Source of the DNA: Planctomycetota bacterium
GTDB lineage: Bacteria > Planctomycetota > PLA2 > JAEUHO01
Assembly: GCA_020631815.1 (NCBI GenBank)
Contig: JACKGW010000003.1
Location: forward strand, 124,001-188,000
DNA length: 64,000 nucleotides
Direction of reading: 5' to 3'
Below are positions 35,701-45,700 of the stretch, piece after piece. How positions within the stretch are numbered: the first letter of the stretch is position 1; each line of letters opens with the position of its first letter. A model generated the notes under the pieces. The model searched no databases. It was not told the DNA's origin and saw only the letters and a list, made by a program, of their open reading frames with translations. Position numbers and translations under genes: made by a program.

Positions 35701-37368
35701 GCTGACGGTCACTTCGATCATCTGGCGCCCCTGGCGCTCGAGGTCCGTCCCGCCGTTCGTGGTGAAGATCTGGCCCGTGATGTCGGCGTCGATGCCGGTG
35801 GGACGGCCCGCGGGGCTGTTGGCCGGGTGCCAGCCCTCGCCGCGGCTGTCCCAGCTCGAGATGGACCAGTCGTACGTTCCGGCGACCTCACCCAGGTCGA
35901 GGGCGCGCTGGCTGGCGTGCGGCGCATCGGTGTAGCCATCGAAGGCCACGCCGCCCTGTGCCACCATCTGTACGGTCTGGGGCTGCTGGACCTCGAACTC
36001 GGGCAACGTCGCCACACCATCCTGCGTGTTGGCCAGGAAGGTGTTGCTGCCGTCGCCATCCACGACGAAGGAGTCCACCATCTCGAGCGGCGCGCCCGGG
36101 GCGACGTCGAACGACAGCTGGACGAACGCGTGCTGGCCGCGCTCGTTGGGCACGGTCGAGCTGAACGCGTGGACGTTGATCGTGAACGAGCCGTGGCGGC
36201 GCGGGATGCCGGCAAACGAGCCCGCCAGACCACCCTCCTCGTTCAGGTAGAGGCCCTCGGGGGGCGCCGGGTAGTACGGGCCCGCGGCGGCCGGGGACGG
36301 GTAGTCCGCGGCGGAGAGCTTGTTGCTCGCTCCGCCGGTGTCTGCCACCGTGAAGCCGGACAAGGAGGGGAACGTCGGCGCCGCAGGCGGTGCGTAGGTC
36401 CAAGCCGGGCCGACGTTGTCCAGATCCGTGGGGACGTCGGCGGTGAGCTCGAACTTGAACGGAGGCACACCGTCCACGATCTGGACCGTGTCTGCGTAGC
36501 CCTCGCCAGCCACGCCATCGGCGATCGACACGGTGCCGACGATCATCGGCGGCGTGTCGATCTTCCACTGGAACTTGCGCACCGCGGTCTGCCCGACGGA
36601 GTCCGTGGCCAAGACGGTGAAGCGGAAGGGCTTGCCGCCCGCCCCCACCTGCTGGGGGGAGCCGACCAGGCTGCATGAGGCCGGCGGCATCACGACGCCG
36701 AAGGGCAGACCGTCGTCGTCGTTGGCATCCGCCGGATCATCGATGATCGAGCACGTGTAGGGGCCGACGCCTCCCGCCACGAGGAAGGTGATGCTCGTGA
36801 ACTCGCCGTACACGGTCTTCTGCAGCGCGTCGACGTCGGGGTACTTGAGCGGGTCGTCGTACTGCGCCACCGGAACGAGCGTCGGGTCGGCGTCCACGAT
36901 CGTCACGACGCCCTGCGAGATGGACCAGCTGAAGTCGGCGAACATCGAGACGGACGGCTTGCAGCCCTGGTCGAGGATCTCGAGACGGAACGCGAACTGC
37001 CCGTCCTCGAGAGCCGTGCCGACCAGGTGATGCCGATGCTCGGCCGGGATGCCCGGGCCGTCGATGTCCCGCTGCCGGTCGTCGATCTCGATGCCGTCCG
37101 GCAGCTGACCGGCGATGAGGCGGATGGTGTACGGTCCGCCACAGCCGCCCTCGATCGGCAGCGCATAGCCGTCGCCCGCGAGGGGCTCGCCGGACGTCAG
37201 CTGCGGCAGCAGCGTGCTGGAGAGGCTCAGCGTGGGCGTGGTTCCCTCGAAGCCCCCACCACCGCCGCCACCACAGGCGGGTAGCGCGACCAAGACAGCC
37301 GCAGCAAGCAGCGCTCCTGCGAATCGTCCGTATCCGGATCCTCGGCGGCTGAGAGTCGTGCGCGACAT
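32788..37368 (-). CDS. giant tandem lipoprotein, copy B
   Basis: 1,526 residues. Signal and lipobox: LLAAAVLVALPAC, then six glycines. Same domain order as copy A: Ig-like N-terminal domains with GLPFGVVMPPASCSLVGSP, IITESRQSS in the middle, then propeller-like motifs such as AVSPNGRFAAMKI, LSDDGSKLAYTVS, FSRDGNRLYFFGG and FGTDGQRVYYSFG; ends LHAGR. It differs from A, C and D at diagnostic sites (SWDSR for DWDPR; YCYSANPETTA for YNYSSCAETTA) and groups with E and F. The ATG at 37368 has AGGAGA six bases upstream; an upstream frame to 37470 is only an open extension. The shared element is about 67 bases before the ATG, the shortest leader of the set. Confidence 0.9.
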   Translation of the reverse strand: MSRTTLSRRGSGYGRFAGALLAAAVLVALPACGGGGGGGFEGTTPTLSLSSTLLPQLTSGEPLAGDGYALPIEGGCGGPYTIRLIAGQLPDGIEIDDRQRDIDGPGIPAEHRHHLVGTALEDGQFAFRLEILDQGCKPSVSMFADFSWSISQGVVTIVDADPTLVPVAQYDDPLKYPDVDALQKTVYGEFTSITFLVAGGVGPYTCSIIDDPADANDDDGLPFGVVMPPASCSLVGSPQQVGAGGKPFRFTVLATDSVGQTAVRKFQWKIDTPPMIVGTVSIADGVAGEGYADTVQIVDGVPPFKFELTADVPTDLDNVGPAWTYAPPAAPTFPSLSGFTVADTGGASNKLSAADYPSPAAAGPYYPAPPEGLYLNEEGGLAGSFAGIPRRHGSFTINVHAFSSTVPNERGQHAFVQLSFDVAPGAPLEMVDSFVVDGDGSNTFLANTQDGVATLPEFEVQQPQTVQMVAQGGVAFDGYTDAPHASQRALDLGEVAGTYDWSISSWDSRGEGWHPANSPAGRPTGIDADITGQIFTTNGGTDLERQGRQMIEVTVSDRRLPTPQADVHEMALSVGPDVLIITESRQSSTTTTGSQYDPTVHNDGLFVKKMLIINNAAQKSPLDDTDLVTNSTVPAAANLGALANPLGRLISGVGKATYTGTGRDAGANDLMRVVVNATGWWNDSFNLNPKGARAFQHADAGKSSYEYHANEYYCYSANPETTAVALPDIVDGSVVHAPASGVYADGGKLYVFENNTHFGVFVIREDGKVYVPFAMQKGSWTGFGDYCQAPLQGTGAGASTASHMRMVHMAVSPNGRFAAMKIMANPTNQYESPSQTRVVVFDLSGEKSFAGETWRMVGTAVTSGYVRADALALTDAHLYMLVQRSSLNYRYSWQQHNVMREDILGGTGTAVFAPGLPSNAASSYLSVPYHNTPTSYIGSSWNGTTVYANYYLYMGGCSTNRLEDEAAPIPFRVSADGSTCALLAGAYTGATTGSSVFEFHAWVDKDGAGFVQASTTDRKAPFGGARAHRVRFGTVYYGYAGLAQWGKHEGPSGGLELSDDGSKLAYTVSEASSVNSGTYYSTYQAHYNTEWRLNRMNVVSIESNDNWATRTERLVTASTFGGAHRWRFGGLSFSRDGNRLYFFGGISLKDALGTNDTYTWSTSVYNGSAFVNGTYYQFDYTNPIQVRSVLPTSAGGTGANTYTTSTPFNPTSGSLSTAWGNVTPMGGFWSQDGSFLYVVAGHPIQSSNNTCNRLVGINTTGSDINGHPAGAGFAVANWPSTRGFFGAYSNAGCYYGAMICYRGVGVHHLARIKMAPDTGVVFWASHSSRYSTTASTSYGSAFSIGYHSTYAKDAGHIECFSSNVGGAVQRVTTFTNDGTLSSPRGRGIHFIDVTDAGDRLAFIYDIGNTGGTTEYLCYQNHEGVGYVGGIELDPFTGTLTGRTMTLLEGNEGSASGQVGTAVGRAGSSLAFGTDGQRVYYSFGPGASDENQRKIVGPRIDGAGSVDGGTTVRHGTGARESVLHAGR

Positions 37369-37434
37369 GGGCTCTCCTGGTCGGGGTCGGCGGGAGCAGA
37401 GCACTCCGGCCACACCATCGCGCAAGGCAATCCA

Positions 37435-37459
37435 CGTACCACGGCATCCTCGTTTCCAG
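37435..37459 (-). promoter_or_regulatory. shared promoter-like element before lipoprotein B
   Basis: Minus strand: CTGGAAAC, 9 bases, GTGGTACG. The match extends downstream as TGGATTGCC, nearly the same as TAGATTGCC at copy C. Confidence 0.6.
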
Positions 37460-37629
37460 CGCTGACGCAAGTGCCTGCAACGTCACGCAGTTACGTCGCG
37501 CAGGGCCCTTCGACCCGCGGGGCAGACGCATCTGACGCCGCGTGCGATGGCGAACGAATGCGAGTCTCAAGTCCCGCAAAGACAACTTTCGTCCCGTGCG
37601 GAGCTGCAACAACGAACACGCGAATCGCT

Positions 37630-37671
37630 CCAAAACGAGAAGACCCCGGCCGGAGTCAACCGGCCGGGGTC
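37630..37671 (-). terminator. intrinsic terminator of lipoprotein gene C
   Basis: A perfect 12-base stem (37642-37653 and 37660-37671; arms GACCCCGGCCGG and CCGGCCGGGGTC) with a 6-base loop, followed on the minus strand by TTCTCGTTTTGG. Confidence 0.9.
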
Positions 37672-37694
37672 CGCGTGCGAAGCGAGCGACGTGA

Positions 37695-40600
37695 TCAGCG
37701 GCTGGCGTGCAGCACCGCGTCACGGAAGCCCGTGCCGTAGCGCGTCGTCGTGGAACCGTCCACGTTGCCCGTGCCGTCGATCACCGGAGCCACGATCTTG
37801 CGCTGGTTCTCGTCGCTGGCGTTGGGGCCGAACGAGTAGTACACGCGCTGACCATCGGTACCGAAGGCCACCGAGCCACCGGCACGGCCGGTCGACGAGC
37901 CGACCTGGCCGGTCTGGCTGCCCGTGCTGCCTTCGAGCATGGCGAACGTGCTGCTCACGAGCGCGCCCGTGGTCTCGTTCAGGTGGATGTTGGAGATGTA
38001 GCCCACACCTTCCTTGCTCAGGTAGTTGCGGTACTCCGAGGTGCCACCCGAGGCGCCGATGTTGTAGTGGAAGATCAGGCGGTCACCCGCGTCGTTCACC
38101 TCGATGAACTGCAGGTTGCGGCCCCGCGCCGACGTGATCGAGCCGTCGTTGCTGAACGGCGTCAGGCGCTGGAGGTCGCCGCCTACGTTCGAAGAGAAGC
38201 AGTCGATGTGGCCGGCGTCCAAGGCATAGTTGCTGGCGTACGCAACGTTGTACACGTTCGGGTAGCTGGTGCTCGGGTTGTACGTGTAGCGCTGGCCGTG
38301 GCTGCCAAAGAAGACCACGCCGGTGTCCTCGGCCATCTTGATGCGAGCCAGGCTCTGCACGCCGTACGGGCCGTTGTAGGAGTACATGGCGCCGTAGTAG
38401 CCCACGATGTTCGTGTTGCCACCAAGGAAGCCATAACGGCTGGGCCAGTTGCCGATCGCGAAGCCCGAGGTCGCAGCACGACTGTTGACCGTGGACGTCG
38501 TCGTGTTGATGCCGACCAGGCGGAACGTGGTCGGGTCCGACGAGCTGAACGGATGCTCCGTGCAGATGTACAGGAACTCGCCGTTCGCGGACCAGAACCC
38601 GCCGCGGGGGGCGATCAGGCCCCAAGCCGTCGAGCGGGCCGAGTTGGTCGGGTTGAACGAGGACGACGACGTGTAGGTGTTGGAGCCCGTTCCACCGTCG
38701 GTGCTGGACAGGAGCGAGCGCACCTGCGAGCCGTTGTCGAAGTCGTACATGTAGTACGTGCCCGTCACGTAGGCCGAGCAGCGGTAGTTGGACGTGGTCC
38801 AGTACGCATAGTCGGTCGTGCCTTGGGCTTCGAGCTGGCTCTTGCCGCCGAAGAAGAAGAGTCGGTCACCATCGCGCGAGAACGCCAGGCCACCGAAGCG
38901 CCAGACGTGGCTGCCCGTGAAGTACGGGGCCGTGATCGGCGTCTCCGTGAAGCTGGCCCAGTCGTTGGACGTGCTGGCCGCCATCACGTTCATCCGCGTG
39001 GTGTTCCAGGAGGAGTAGTAGTAGGTCTGGTACGACGAGTCGTACGAGCCCAAGCTGAACGAGTCGACCTCGCTGTAGCCGTAGGCGATGCGGCTGCCGT
39101 CGTCGCTGATCTCCAGGTTGCCCGACGGCCCCTCGTACTTGCCCCACTGGGCGTGACCTGCGTAGCCGTAGTAGGCGGTGCCCCAGCGCGCCTGATGCGC
39201 CTGGGAGCCGCCGTACGGCATCTTGCGGTCCGTGGTGCTAGCCAGGCGGAAGCCCTGGCCGTTCTTGTCGACCCACGCGTAGAACTCGTGCACACCCGTG
39301 CCCGAGGTTGCTCCGTTGTAGGGGCCGGCGGCCAGCAAACACGAGCTGCCGTCCGCACTGACGCGGAATGGAATCGGCGCGGAGTCGTTCTCGGTGCGGT
39401 TCGTCGCGGAACCACCCATGTGGAAGTAGTAGTTGTAGTAGACGGTCGTTCCGTTCCACGACGATACGAAGTAGTTCGTCGGGATGTTGTGGTACGGCAA
39501 GCTGAGGTACGACGAGGTACCGTTGCTCGGCAGACCCGGCGCGAACTGGGCCGTGCCCGTTCCGGCCAAGATCGACTCGTGGTAGATGTTGTGCTGTTGC
39601 CAACCATAGCGATTGTTGAACGAGCCGCGCTGGACGAGCAGGTACATGTTCTCGTTGGTCAGCGTGATGGCGTCAGCCATCAGATAGCCGACCGAGTACG
39701 ACGTACCCACCATCCGATACGTGTCACCGCCCAGCGACTTGTCGCCAGCCAGGTCGATCAACACCGTGCGCGACGTAGACGTGGTCTCGTAGAGGTTCGT
39801 CGGGCTGCTCTTGATCTTGAACGCCGCGAACCGCCCATTCGGGGACACGGCCATGTGCGCCAAGCGCATGTGGCTGGAGCTGCTGGCGCCCGCGCCGGTG
39901 CCCGGAAGGTCCGACTGGCAGTAGTCGCCAAAGCCCGTCCACGAGCCCTTCTGCATGGCAAACGGCACGTAGATGCGCGCGTCTTCGCGGATGATGAACA
40001 CGCCGAAGTGCGTGTCGTTCTCGAAGAAGTACAGCTTGCCGCCGTCGGCATACACGCCCGCGGACGGGTTGTGCGTGACGCTGCCGTCCGTGATGTCGGG
40101 CAGGGCCACGGCCGTCGTCTCGGCGCAGGAGCTGTAGTTGTAGTACTCGTTGGCGTAGTACTCGTAGTAAGGCTTGGTGGCGTCGCCGTGCATGAACGAG
40201 CGAGCGGCCTTGGGGTTGAGCTGCCAGCTGTCGTTCCACCAGCCGGTGCTGTTCACGTTGATGCGAAGCAGGTCGCTGGCGCCCGCGTTGCGGCCCGTAC
40301 CCGTGTACGTCGACTTGCCGACGCCCGAGATCAGGCTGCCCAGCGGGTTGGTCGCGCCACCCAGACCGGCGATGGACGGCACCACATGCGTAGCCGCCAT
40401 GTCCGAACCATCCAGCGGCGACCGCTGGGCGACGTTGTTCACGATCTGCATCTTCTTGATGAACATCGAATCGCCGTGCGGCGTGCTGTCCGTCGAGCTT
40501 CCGGTCGTCGTGTTCGACGACTGGCGGCTCTCGGCGATGATCAGCACGTCCGGGCCGACGGACAGCGCCATCTCATGGACGTCGCTGCCGACCACCGGAA

Positions 40601-42275
40601 GGCGCTGGTCGACGACTGTCACCTCGATGACCTGGCGGCCCTGGCGCTGGAGGTCCGAGCCACCATTGGTCGTGTAGATGGCTCCGGTGATGTTGGCGTC
40701 GATGCCCGTGGGACGACCCGCCGGGCTGTTGGCCGGGTGCCAGCCGATGGCGCGCGGATCCCAGTCGCTGACGCTCCACTCGTACGTGCCAGCAACCTCG
40801 CCGAGGTCCAGCATGCGCTGGCTGGCGTGCGGGGCGTCCGTGTAGCCGTCAAACGGCGCACCGCCGATGGCCACCATCTGCGTGGTCCGCGGCTGCTGCA
40901 CCTCGAACTCGGGCAGGGTGCCAACGCCGTCCTGGGTGCTGGCCAGGAACGAGTTGCTGCCATCGCCGTCGGTGAGGAACGTGTCCAGCATCTGCAGCGG
41001 CGTGCCCTGGGCGACGTCGAAGTCGAACTGGGCGAAGGCGTGCTGGCCGCGCTCGTTGGGCACCGTGGCGCTGTAGGCGTGGATGTTGATCGTGAAGGAG
41101 CCGTAGCGGCGGGGGTAGCCCGAGAGGTTGCCCGCCTGGCCGCCGTCCTCGGTGATGTAGAGACCCTCGGGCGGAGCCGGGTAGTAGGGCCCGAGTGCCG
41201 CCGGAGCCGGGTAGTCCGCCGAGCTCAGCTTGTTGCTCGCCTCCCCCGTGACGGCCACCGTGAAGTTGGTGAGCGAGGGGAAGGTCGGGGCGGCGGGCGG
41301 AGCGAAGGTCCATGCGGGGCTCGTGTTGTCGAGGTCCGTCGGCAGGTCCGCCGTCATCTCGAACTTGAAGGGCGGCACGCCGTCCACGATCTGGATCGCG
41401 TCGCCGTACAGGTCACCGATCAGGCCGTCGGCGATGTCCGTCGAGCCGACGATCATCGGCGGCGTGTCGATCTTCCACTGGAACTTGCGCACGGTGCTGT
41501 TGCCGACGCTGTCCGTGGCCATGACCGTGAAGCGGAACGGCTTGCCGCCGTCACCCACCTGCTGGGGCGAGCCGACGAGACTGCACGAGGCGGGCGGCAT
41601 CACGACGCCGAAGGGAAGGCCGTTGTCGTCGTCCGGGTCGGCCGGGTCGTCGATGATGGCGCAGGTGTAGGGACCCACACCGCCCGCGATGATGAAGTTG
41701 AGGCTGGTGAACGTGCCGTAGACGGTCTTGTCGAGCGCGTCCACGTCGTTGTACTTGAAGGGGTCGCTGTAGATCGCCACGGGGATGGACGCCGGATCGG
41801 TGTCGACGATCACGACACTGCCCTGGCTGACCGTCCACGTGAGGTCGGCCAGCATCGAGGTCGCCGGCTTGCAGCCGCGATCCACGATCTCCAGCTGGAA
41901 GCTGAAGATGCCGTCCTCGAGCGCCGTCCCGACCAGGTGATGACGGTTCTCGGCCGGGTTGCCCGGACCGTCGATGTTCATCTGCCGGTCGTCGATCTCG
42001 ATGCCGTCCGGCAGCGAGCCGCTGATCACGCGGAGGGTGTACGGACCGCCGCAGCCGCCCTCGATCGGGAGAGCGTAGCCGTCGCCGGCCAGGGCTTCGC
42101 CCGAGTTGAGCAAGGGGAGCAGGGCGCTCGACAGGGACAGGCTTGGAGTCGAGCCGGCGTACCCGCTCCCTCCCCCGCCACAGGCGGGGACGACCGCTAG
42201 TGCGGCCGCCATCAGGATGGCGGTCGTAGCCCTGAAGGCCCAGCGACCTCCCACAGGCTTCGTCTGGTGGCTCAT
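37695..42275 (-). CDS. giant tandem lipoprotein, copy C
   Basis: 1,526 residues, the closest relative of copy A: long runs of the N-terminal 400 residues differ at only scattered positions. Lipobox ALAVVPAC is followed by four glycines and Ser-Gly. The Ig-like part, IIAESRQSS, and the propeller-like motifs (AVSPNGRFAAFKI, ISDDGSRIAYGY, FSRDGDRLFFFGG, VNDAGDRLIFHY, FGTDGQRVYYSFG) are all present, and it ends LHASR. AAGGAG lies seven bases before the ATG. From the shared element to the ATG is about 290 bases. That leader contains an inverted repeat CACGT-TGCC-ACGTG (42307-42320) close to the start codon. Confidence 0.9.
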   Translation of the reverse strand: MSHQTKPVGGRWAFRATTAILMAAALAVVPACGGGGSGYAGSTPSLSLSSALLPLLNSGEALAGDGYALPIEGGCGGPYTLRVISGSLPDGIEIDDRQMNIDGPGNPAENRHHLVGTALEDGIFSFQLEIVDRGCKPATSMLADLTWTVSQGSVVIVDTDPASIPVAIYSDPFKYNDVDALDKTVYGTFTSLNFIIAGGVGPYTCAIIDDPADPDDDNGLPFGVVMPPASCSLVGSPQQVGDGGKPFRFTVMATDSVGNSTVRKFQWKIDTPPMIVGSTDIADGLIGDLYGDAIQIVDGVPPFKFEMTADLPTDLDNTSPAWTFAPPAAPTFPSLTNFTVAVTGEASNKLSSADYPAPAALGPYYPAPPEGLYITEDGGQAGNLSGYPRRYGSFTINIHAYSATVPNERGQHAFAQFDFDVAQGTPLQMLDTFLTDGDGSNSFLASTQDGVGTLPEFEVQQPRTTQMVAIGGAPFDGYTDAPHASQRMLDLGEVAGTYEWSVSDWDPRAIGWHPANSPAGRPTGIDANITGAIYTTNGGSDLQRQGRQVIEVTVVDQRLPVVGSDVHEMALSVGPDVLIIAESRQSSNTTTGSSTDSTPHGDSMFIKKMQIVNNVAQRSPLDGSDMAATHVVPSIAGLGGATNPLGSLISGVGKSTYTGTGRNAGASDLLRINVNSTGWWNDSWQLNPKAARSFMHGDATKPYYEYYANEYYNYSSCAETTAVALPDITDGSVTHNPSAGVYADGGKLYFFENDTHFGVFIIREDARIYVPFAMQKGSWTGFGDYCQSDLPGTGAGASSSSHMRLAHMAVSPNGRFAAFKIKSSPTNLYETTSTSRTVLIDLAGDKSLGGDTYRMVGTSYSVGYLMADAITLTNENMYLLVQRGSFNNRYGWQQHNIYHESILAGTGTAQFAPGLPSNGTSSYLSLPYHNIPTNYFVSSWNGTTVYYNYYFHMGGSATNRTENDSAPIPFRVSADGSSCLLAAGPYNGATSGTGVHEFYAWVDKNGQGFRLASTTDRKMPYGGSQAHQARWGTAYYGYAGHAQWGKYEGPSGNLEISDDGSRIAYGYSEVDSFSLGSYDSSYQTYYYSSWNTTRMNVMAASTSNDWASFTETPITAPYFTGSHVWRFGGLAFSRDGDRLFFFGGKSQLEAQGTTDYAYWTTSNYRCSAYVTGTYYMYDFDNGSQVRSLLSSTDGGTGSNTYTSSSSFNPTNSARSTAWGLIAPRGGFWSANGEFLYICTEHPFSSSDPTTFRLVGINTTTSTVNSRAATSGFAIGNWPSRYGFLGGNTNIVGYYGAMYSYNGPYGVQSLARIKMAEDTGVVFFGSHGQRYTYNPSTSYPNVYNVAYASNYALDAGHIDCFSSNVGGDLQRLTPFSNDGSITSARGRNLQFIEVNDAGDRLIFHYNIGASGGTSEYRNYLSKEGVGYISNIHLNETTGALVSSTFAMLEGSTGSQTGQVGSSTGRAGGSVAFGTDGQRVYYSFGPNASDENQRKIVAPVIDGTGNVDGSTTTRYGTGFRDAVLHASR

Positions 42276-42567
42276 GTCGACTCCTTCACTCGCTTCGCTT
42301 GGAAATCACGTTGCCACGTGACCGTCAGCCCGCTGACGTGACACACCGCTCCCACGGCCAGCTGCATCAGGCGCCTGTGACGCACACCCCTCCCAGCGGT
42401 GCTCACCGACCGAGGTCGGACGGGCTGGAAGGGGGGCGTGCGGGCGCCCGGCTTTCACCGGGAGGCGGGCGTCGGCCTCGGGAGGCCGTCACTCGGGATT
42501 CGGATGTGCTCTCCGCGCACGGTCAGGGGCACGGCGCCCCCGCCATGCCTCCCCGGCAGGCAATCTA

Positions 42568-42592
42568 CGTACCACGGCAGGCAAGTTGCCAG
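42568..42592 (-). promoter_or_regulatory. shared promoter-like element before lipoprotein C
   Basis: Minus strand: CTGGCAAC, 9 bases, GTGGTACG. Just upstream is the AT-rich stretch ACCTATTAAT, possibly an UP-like element. A TTGCTG overlaps the first block; with TACGTA as -10 and an 18-base spacer, a sigma-70 reading is also possible. Confidence 0.6.
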
Positions 42593-42686
42593 CAAGCCCA
42601 TTAATAGGTATCTGCGCTACCAGATCTGCTCTTGGGGCGCAGGGCCAGGGTCTTCGCGTGTGCGAATCCGCACGGTTGGAAGAGCG

Positions 42687-42730
42687 CAAAAACGAAGGCC
42701 GCCCCGCCCTGGTGCACCAGGACGGGGCGG
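42687..42730 (-). terminator. intrinsic terminator of lipoprotein gene D (distal hairpin)
   Basis: A long stem (42699-42730) with arms CCGCCCCGTCCTGG and CCAGGGCGGGGCGG, one mismatch, followed on the minus strand by CTTCGTTTTTGC. Confidence 0.85.
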
Positions 42731-42754
42731 AGATCGGGCCTCGAGGGGGGGGCA

Positions 42755-42782
42755 CACCGCCGGGCCCGAAGGCCCGGCGGTG
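42755..42782 (-). terminator. second hairpin after lipoprotein gene D (proximal)
   Basis: A perfect 12-base stem (CACCGCCGGGCC and GGCCCGGCGGTG) with a CGAA/TTCG loop, 10 bases beyond the stop. No T-run follows, so it may protect the 3' end or add to the distal terminator. Confidence 0.6.
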
Positions 42783-42792
42783 TCGCCACGGG

Positions 42793-45700
42793 CTAGCGAC
42801 TGGCGTGGAGGATCGCGTCGCGCGATCCGCTGCCGAAGCGGGTCGTGGTGGATCCGTCCACGTTGCCGTCACCGTCGATGCGCGGAGCCACGATGGTGCG
42901 CTGGTTCTCGTCACTGGCGTTGGGACCGAACGAGTAGTAGACGCGCTGGCCATCCGTGCCGAAGGCCACCGAACCACCGGCTCGGCCCTGGCTGCTCCCC
43001 ACCTTGCCGGCCTGGCTGCCCGTGGTCCCTTCCAGCAGCGCGAACGTCCTGCTCACCAGCGCCCCCGTCGTGGGGTTGAGCTGGATGCCGGAAATGTACC
43101 CAACACCTTCCTTGCCCAGGTTGTTGAGATACTCAGTCGTCCCACCCGTGTTGCCGGTGTTGTAGTGGAAGATCAGGCGATCACCCGCATCGTTCACCTC
43201 GATGAACTGCAGGTTGCGCCCACGAGCCGACGTGATCGACCCGTCGCCACTGAACGGCGTGAGCCGCTGCAGGTCCCCGCCTACGTCGGACGAGAAGCAC
43301 TCGATGTGCCCGGCATCCAGGGCGTAGCTACTCGCGTACGCGATCGTGTAGACGCTCGCGTAGCTCGTGTTCGCGGCATACGTGTAGCGCTGGCCGTGGC
43401 TGCCGAAGAACACGACACCCGTGTCCTCCGCCATCTTGACGCGCGCCAAGCTCTGCACGCCGTACGGGCCGTTGTAGGAGATCATGGCGCCGTAGTAGCC
43501 GAAGATGTTCGTTGCACCCGTCAGGAAGCCGTACCGGCTGGGCCAGTTGCCGATGGCAAAGCCCGTGTTGGCGGCGCGGCTGTTCACCGTCGCCGTCGTG
43601 GTGTTGATCCCCACCAAGCGGAAGCAGGTGGGGTCGGTCGACGAGAACGGGTGCTCCGTGCAGATGTACAGGAAGTCGCCGTTGGCCGACCAGAACCCGC
43701 CGCGCGGCGCGATCAAGCCCCACGCGGTCGAGCGCGCCGCACTCGTCGGGTTGAACGGCGAGGAGGACGTGTACGTGTTGGACCCGCTTCCGCCGTCGCT
43801 TGACGAGAGCAGGGAGCGGACCTGTGACGCGTTGGCGAAGTCGAACAGGTAGTACGTCCCGGTCACGTAGGCCGAGCAACGGTAGTTCGACGTCGTGTAG
43901 TACGCGTAGTCCGACGTCCCCTGGGCCTCGAGCTGGCTGATGCCGCCGAAGAAGAAGAGCCGGTTGCCATCGCGCGAGAATGCAAGGCCGCCGAAGCGCC
44001 AGACGTGGCTGCCCCCGAAGTACGGCGCCGTGATGGCCGTCTCGCTGAAGCTGGCCCAGTCGTCCGACGTCGTCGCCGACATCACGTTCATGCGCGTGTC
44101 GCGCCACGAGGAGTTGTAGTACGTGCGGTAGGACGAGTAGTACGTCCCGCTCCACGAACCCACCTCGCTGTAGCCGTAGGCGATGCGGTTGCCGTCGTCA
44201 CTGATCTCCAGGTTGCCCGACGGCCCCTCGTACTTGCCCCACTGCTGATGGCCCGCGTAGCCGTAGTACGCCGCGCCCCAGCGTGCCTGGTGCGCCTGCG
44301 ACCCGCCGTAGGGCATCTTGCGGTCCGTCGTGCTGGCGAGGCGGAAGCCCTGGCCGTTCTTGTCGACCCAGGCGTAGAACTCGTGCACGCTCGAACCCGA
44401 CGTCGCTCCGTTGTAGGGCCCCGCGGCCAGCAAGCAGGAACTGCCGTCCGCGCTGACCCGGAACGGGATCGGCGCGGAGTCGTTCTCCGTGCGGTTGGTG
44501 GCGGAGCCGCCCATGTAGAAGTAGTAGTTGTAGTAGACCGTCGAGCCGTTGTACGACGAGACGAAGTAGCTCGTCGTGATGTTGTGGTAGGGCAGGCTCA
44601 GGTAGGACGAGATGCCGTTGCTGGGCAGCCCCGGGGCGAACTGGGCCGTGCCCGTGCCGCCCAGGATCGGCTCGCGGTAGATGTTGTGCTGCAGCCATCC
44701 ATTCTCGTAGTCGAGCGTGGTGCGCTGTACGAGCAGGTAGAGGTACTCATTGGTAAGCGTGAGGGCATCGGCCATCAGATAGCCAGCCGAGTACGACGTA
44801 CCCACGATGCGGTACGTGTCACCACCCAGCGACTTGTCACCTGCCAGGTCGATGAGGACCGTCCTCGACGTTCCCGTGTTCTCGTACGGGTACGTGGGGC
44901 TGCTCATGATCTTGAACGCGGCAAAGCGCCCGTTGGGAGATACGGCCATGTGTGCCAGGCGCATGTGACTCGAGCTGCTTGCGCCCGCTCCCGTGCCATT
45001 CAGCGGGGACTGGCAGTAGTCGCCGAAGCCCTGCCACGTGCCCTTCTGCATGGCGAACGGCACGTAGATGCGTGCGTCGTCGCGGATGATGAACACGCCG
45101 AAGTGCGTGTCGTTCTCGAACATGTACAGCTTGCCGCCGTCCGTGTAGACGCCAGCCCCCGGGGCGTGCGTCACGCTGCCGTCCGTGATGTCCGGAAGCG
45201 CAACGGCCGTGGTCTCCGGGCAGGCCGAGTAGTTGTAGTACTCGCTGGCGTAGTACTCGTACGACGGCTTGGTGGCATCGCCGTGCATGAACGATCGGGC
45301 GGCCTTCGGGTTGAGCTGCCAGCTGTCGTTCCACCATCCCGTGCTGTTCACGTTGACGCGCAGCAGGTCGCTCGCGCCCGCGTCACGACCGGTCCCGGTG
45401 TACGTCGCCTTGCCGACGCCCGAGATCAGGCGACCGAGCGGGTTGGACAGGGCGTTGAGGTTGGCGATCGCCGGCACGATGTGCGTGGCAACCATGTCGC
45501 CGCCGTCCAGCGGCGAGCGCTGCGCGACGTTGTTCACGATCTGCATCTTCTTGATGAACATCGAGTCGCCGTGCGGCGTGCTGTCCGCCGCATTGCTGCC
45601 GCTCGTCGTGGTCGAGGACTGGCGGCTCTCGGCGATGATCAGGACGTCCGGACCGACCGACAGCGCCATCTCGTGCACGTCGACGCCCGCAACCGGCAGA

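Noticed and set aside
37707..42200. A 1,497-residue plus-strand open frame antisense to lipoprotein C, and similar frames at 27891-30461, 44005-47616 and 47904-51470
   Set aside because: They mirror the coding frames of the lipoproteins. High third-position GC keeps the antisense frame open; the products are His/Arg/Val-rich low-complexity sequences without signals or domains.
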